DNA from: Colletotrichum lupini
Lineage: Eukaryota > Ascomycota > Sordariomycetes > Glomerellales > Glomerellaceae
Assembly (NCBI RefSeq): GCF_023278565.1
Contig: NC_064679.1
Location: 3,658,001 to 3,722,000 of the forward strand
DNA: 64,000 nucleotides
Direction of reading: 5' to 3'
Part shown: piece by piece, positions 60,401 to 64,000 of the stretch
Layout: every line of letters begins with the position of its first letter
Position numbering within the stretch: the first letter of the stretch is position 1
Made by a program: the position numbers and the translations under genes
Notes under the pieces: generated by a model
Databases searched by the model: none
The model's input: the letters and a program-made list of their open reading frames with translations, nothing else
Told to the model about the DNA's origin: nothing

Positions 60401-62290
60401 GAGATGAGTTTGCGCAGGAAATTCTGGGATGACGTGTTGCACACACCCGTAACGAAGAAGACGCGCTGAGGACGCCGCGGGCCGCTGTACTAGAAGAGAA
60501 GCAGTTGATGATACCACAAGCACCGAACGGTTAAGGGAGGGTCTATGAGGCACGAGAAACAGCGCTGGGCTTGGATAGCTGCTGAAGCAGACTCGGAGCC
60601 AAGTTCCGGCGTAGGGCGATATCGGTGGCAAAAACAGAGGAAACAGCGAGGGGCGGACATTATTGTCAGGGGGTTTAGTTCTACTGAACCCTCGTTTTAT
60701 CATTAAGCGATCCCCTCTTCAGCGGCGCCATAAATGATGGCAATACGATGATATAGAGAGGAGTGGTTGTTTTACGAATAGAAATTCACGCAGATGAGAT
60801 TTGCCCAATGACTGGAAACATGACTCGAAAAGGACGAACACGCGTCAACCTGAACGAGCAGGTGTTAGTGTTTACTTCATCGTGAGGTATCACCAGGAAG
60901 GAACGGCGGAGTGACGTTAGAAACGAAAGACGATGGGGTTCGACGAAAGAGATGTCCCTCCTTGGCACCCGTGATCTGTTCGCCTTCCCAACCATGCCTG
61001 TCAGACCCAGTACACTGGCGTTGGCAAAGAAAAGTCCGAAGTAGGCTGAACGAGCTGAGCACCGGAAATGGCAATCTCGAAAGAAAAGTAGCAGTAACGC
61101 CTGACGCCCAAACGCCTTGGGTAGCGTACTTGGTTTGGAGGGGTCTCAGCTTCAGCTTCTTAGTCTAGGCAGGTCAGTATTCTGTATACGATACTGAACG
61201 GTCTTACTCCTACCATCTCGGCCATATTCTTTTGAGGCTGGAGCCGAAAGCTGGAGCTAAGAAGCTCAAGTTGGAACGTGGGTATGGAATGAATGGCGTC
61301 TTTTACGTGCTGGGCTTGGGGTAGCTGAGATGGGGGGCGTATCGAACCATTTTTGGGGACTTTACGGACGAAGCTTGAGTGAGTCACTCTGCTCTGCGTT
61401 GCCAGCCTTTTAGACTTGTCTTTCTATTCAACTCTTCCTCGGTATTCTGATCATTATCCTGTCCCGGGGTCAAAGGTACGCCCCCCCCTTCCCCTCGTTC
61501 ACGTCCGATATAATAGAATTTCTACCTGGGAACAAGCACATACGACCACACCCATCGGAGAATTCGGGATCCCGTCCGCTCTCCCATAGACAAGCCGATG
61601 AGGGCCAGATTAGTAGTTGAGTCGGTGACGATCAGCGAATACCTGGTGTTGTATGTTTTTATTTTTTTGACGTTTTTGTTCAGTGGCAGGTTTACTGGTG
61701 GGTTACGATGTTTGCTTGAAGAGCCACAGGACTGACAAAGCTGATTGGATACCTGATGACATCCTTCAGCGAGAAAGAAGGAGAAATAAGGCAGGGAATG
61801 GAAAATTGCACATGGGCAAATGGGATTGCCATGTCTGTTCGCCACCCCTCCTTACTGGACCGAATGGCATGGGATATCGGATATGGCGGGGTGGGTGGTG
61901 GTTCAGACTTACACCCTGGACCTCACTTGACATACACTTTGGATACACATAGGTGGTAGAGAAAGCCACCGGGAATACTCCTCTTCTTACTTGGCTACGT
62001 ATTAGCTCGGTTGGCCCGGTTCGTTAGTGAGATGTTTGACAGGTCTTGCCATCTCGGAAGTCCAAGGTCAAGTCGGACCGGGAGTCGGATAAGGTCGTTG
62101 CTTTTCTTCTTCTTCCTCTTCGTACTCCCATCGTTGGGGATGGCGGGGAGGCGGAGGAGGGGCACAAGAGTGGGAAAGCGTAATTCTGGTGTTACCGCGT
62201 TCTTTCTTCTCTTCTGTATCGATTGTGAGAATGCCATGCTGGGTACGGGGATCTGTGTGGCACTGTTACTCGGGAGATTGCTTGCTTCCT

Positions 62291-62327
<37 letters not shown>
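62291..62327. repeat. (TCG)12 trinucleotide repeat
   Basis: Twelve perfect TCG units. It generates artificial poly-Thr and poly-Val frames, which are not genes. Confidence 0.95.
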
Positions 62328-63912
62328 ACAGAGACACAAAGACACGCATCACGCACGCCGCCGAGCTTTCGATTCCTACAGATGACTAGGTATATTCGGA
62401 TCATACCCGGCCTGCGGGTCTCTACTAATGATTCACTGTTGTGCGAGGTGCTCTTGTGTTGCTCGTTAACGGTTCTCTTGCATTGTGGTTTCCCGAGCTT
62501 CTCGTCAACCCCCGTCGGAAAGCGCACTTTGGTTTCGAGCTGTGGTCTGCTAACCAGAGGGCATAGGTAGGGGGCACGTCAGGTTCACGGTTGGTGTTCA
62601 AAGACGGAGCGAGGGGAGATGCTAGTGATGCATGCCCGTTACGTTATCTTTAGGCGCGTGTGCCTCAGCTCGCTGCAAGGAGAAGGAACTGTCGGATTCG
62701 CATCCGTTTACGACGTCGGGCTTGGGCTGCCTGGAAGGTGATTGCTCCGTCTACTCCTTCAATACCCGGGAGAGGGTTCAAGCTCGTGGGCGCAGCATGG
62801 CTTGGTTCACGCGACGGAACATGGTTATATGAAAGGTGTTGAGAAGCTCATCTGGATGACGAGAAGCGCTTCAGATTGGCGGATGTCACTTCCAACAGAA
62901 CTCGCAGCATACAAAGTAAATCATTGAGGTATGCCATTCTTTTGCTGATCTTTACTGCTTTTGGGGGTATCTGGTGGGCGAGAGTCACATGGCAGACCAC
63001 AGGTGCGCTGTTGAGTGTGGTGCTTGTGGCGGTCGGCTGAGGTCTCATGTGGCGCCGAGACGCGGGCAGGCACGGCAGGACAGGTTCAGTCAGGAAAGAG
63101 GCAGAACTAGCTAGGTACTGCGTAAGGGCGTAAGGTTAGGTAGGTAGACAGAGAGCTTGGGGCATCTATCTCAGCTTTGGGGTTAGAACGAGGCTGCTGC
63201 CGAGGGGACTGGCTGGCTGGCCAAAGTGGCTGCCGCCGAGTCAGGGGCCTTGTCAGCGATCTTCACGGCGGAGGGCACGACGGGTAGATCGTGAATAAGC
63301 ATCACGAAGGTTTTTGTTTTTTTGTGTGAGACGAGCGGGCGGGTGGTGGCATTGGGTGCAGGATGTTTGTGGTTAACCCAGGTTCGGGCCGCTGCCCCAA
63401 GGCTTGCCAGGCTATGCCAGGATTTCTTTCCAGTCTCAGCGAAAGGATTTTTTTTTTAAAAAGCCGTGTATGGAGTACGAAGAGGGATAGGGAGGGATCG
63501 AGGGCGCGTAGCAGAGTGCCAGAGAGGGTCGATCGCCGATGACATGGGAAATCGAAAGTGGATGGATGGGAGACGGTGTCGATGCATATTTGGAAATGGG
63601 AGAACGGGAGAAACCCTAGGTGCCGTGGTGCCTAGGTGTGCAGTCTCTACCTACGCTAGGGGAGATGAAATGGGGAATGCACTTTGCTCAAGTTCTCTCC
63701 TCACATGATGGGTTTCCTGCTGTGCTACCTACTGCAGCAAGTGGTGCCGTAGTTGGCGGAAGAGAAAGATGGCATGGGGACCAACGGTTCGTTTTGCTGC
63801 TCGAGCTTGGGCGCAATTGATGTTTATCACTTTTGTGATACCGTAAATAGGCAGTGTAGGAATGCGGTGCGGAAGTGTTGGTTGTGAGCACGTCAGGAGT
63901 CAAGGGTGTCAA

Positions 63913-63923
63913 GGGGGGGGGGG
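63913..63923. repeat. G11 homopolymer
   Basis: Eleven consecutive Gs. Confidence 0.9.
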
Positions 63924-63983
63924 AGACTTTCAGTGGGAGTTGGTGCCGCAGGTGTTTGGGTTGGTCTGGTATCCCGGGTATGC

Positions 63984-64000
63984 GTGTGTGTGTGTGTGTG
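63984..64000. repeat. (GT)n microsatellite at the window edge
   Basis: At least eight GT units, cut by the end of the window, so its full length is unknown. Confidence 0.9.

Larger units (their letters stand above)
60401..64000. other. Gene-poor region at the right end
   Basis: About 3.6 kb with no gene I can support. It holds a (TCG)12 repeat, a G11 run and a (GT)n run reaching the edge. AGGTA/TACCT motifs cluster at 63111-63147. It may be the 3' UTR of KAP121 followed by a long promoter of a gene beyond the window. Confidence 0.5.

Noticed and set aside
61995..62527. Poly-Thr, poly-Arg and poly-Val frames near 62300
   Set aside because: All come from the (TCG)12 repeat.

Overview
The window reads as chromosomal DNA of a filamentous ascomycete (Pezizomycotina, probably a Sordariomycete). 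Genes carry short GT...AG introns, often with TACTAAC- or CTAAC-like branch sites. The conserved proteins are typical fungal versions (DASH subunit Dam1, Bud20, Ytp1-family, CFEM, SDS23). The repeats carry repeat-induced point mutation (RIP), which is a fungal process. Species was not identified.

Layout. 1-24 kb is a dense run of housekeeping genes: a GCNA/SprT-like protease, MOG1, a HINT-type HIT protein, a membrane-tethered Sec14-like protein, DAM1, BUD20, GAA1, RPN9, the complex I NDUFA9/nuo-40 subunit, the EFM5 methyltransferase and UBP8. Several lie in divergent pairs sharing a promoter (MOG1/HIT, Sec14-like/DAM1, BUD20/GAA1, RPN9/nuo-40, UBP8/LACTB2-like). 24.15-42.75 kb is an insertion zone: two full-length Ty1/copia-type LTR retrotransposons in opposite orientation, each exactly 7,579 bp with 177-bp LTRs and perfect 5-bp target duplications (TATCT and CCCAC), flanking a 3.4-kb island. 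The left copy sits inside a LACTB2-like metallo-beta-lactamase-fold gene and destroys it. 42.75-64 kb returns to ordinary genes at lower density: a Ytp1-family membrane protein, a probable RSA3, an intron-containing tRNA-Glu(CTC), a small secreted CFEM protein, SDS23 and importin KAP121/PSE1, then 3.6 kb with no recognisable gene.

Most interesting. (1) RIP in both elements looks nearly saturated and CpA-specific: CA and TG are almost absent while CG is kept, and the reverse-transcriptase YxDD box reads YINN in one copy and YVDN in the other. (2) The RIP-type changes spill into the interrupted LACTB2-like gene, adding four stops and turning zinc-ligand histidines of HxHxDH into tyrosines, all explained by C-to-T or G-to-A. 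(3) Each element has about 1.7 kb of extra sequence between RNase H and its 3' LTR. This holds a roughly 300-codon antisense reading frame, the same in both copies, broken only by TAA/TAG. (4) The sequence after each 5' LTR fits priming by the anticodon region of initiator tRNA-Met (half-tRNA priming).

The genes do not form one pathway; they are mostly unrelated housekeeping functions. All splice models were worked out by hand from reading-frame continuity and splice consensus. Every multi-exon model closes in frame.
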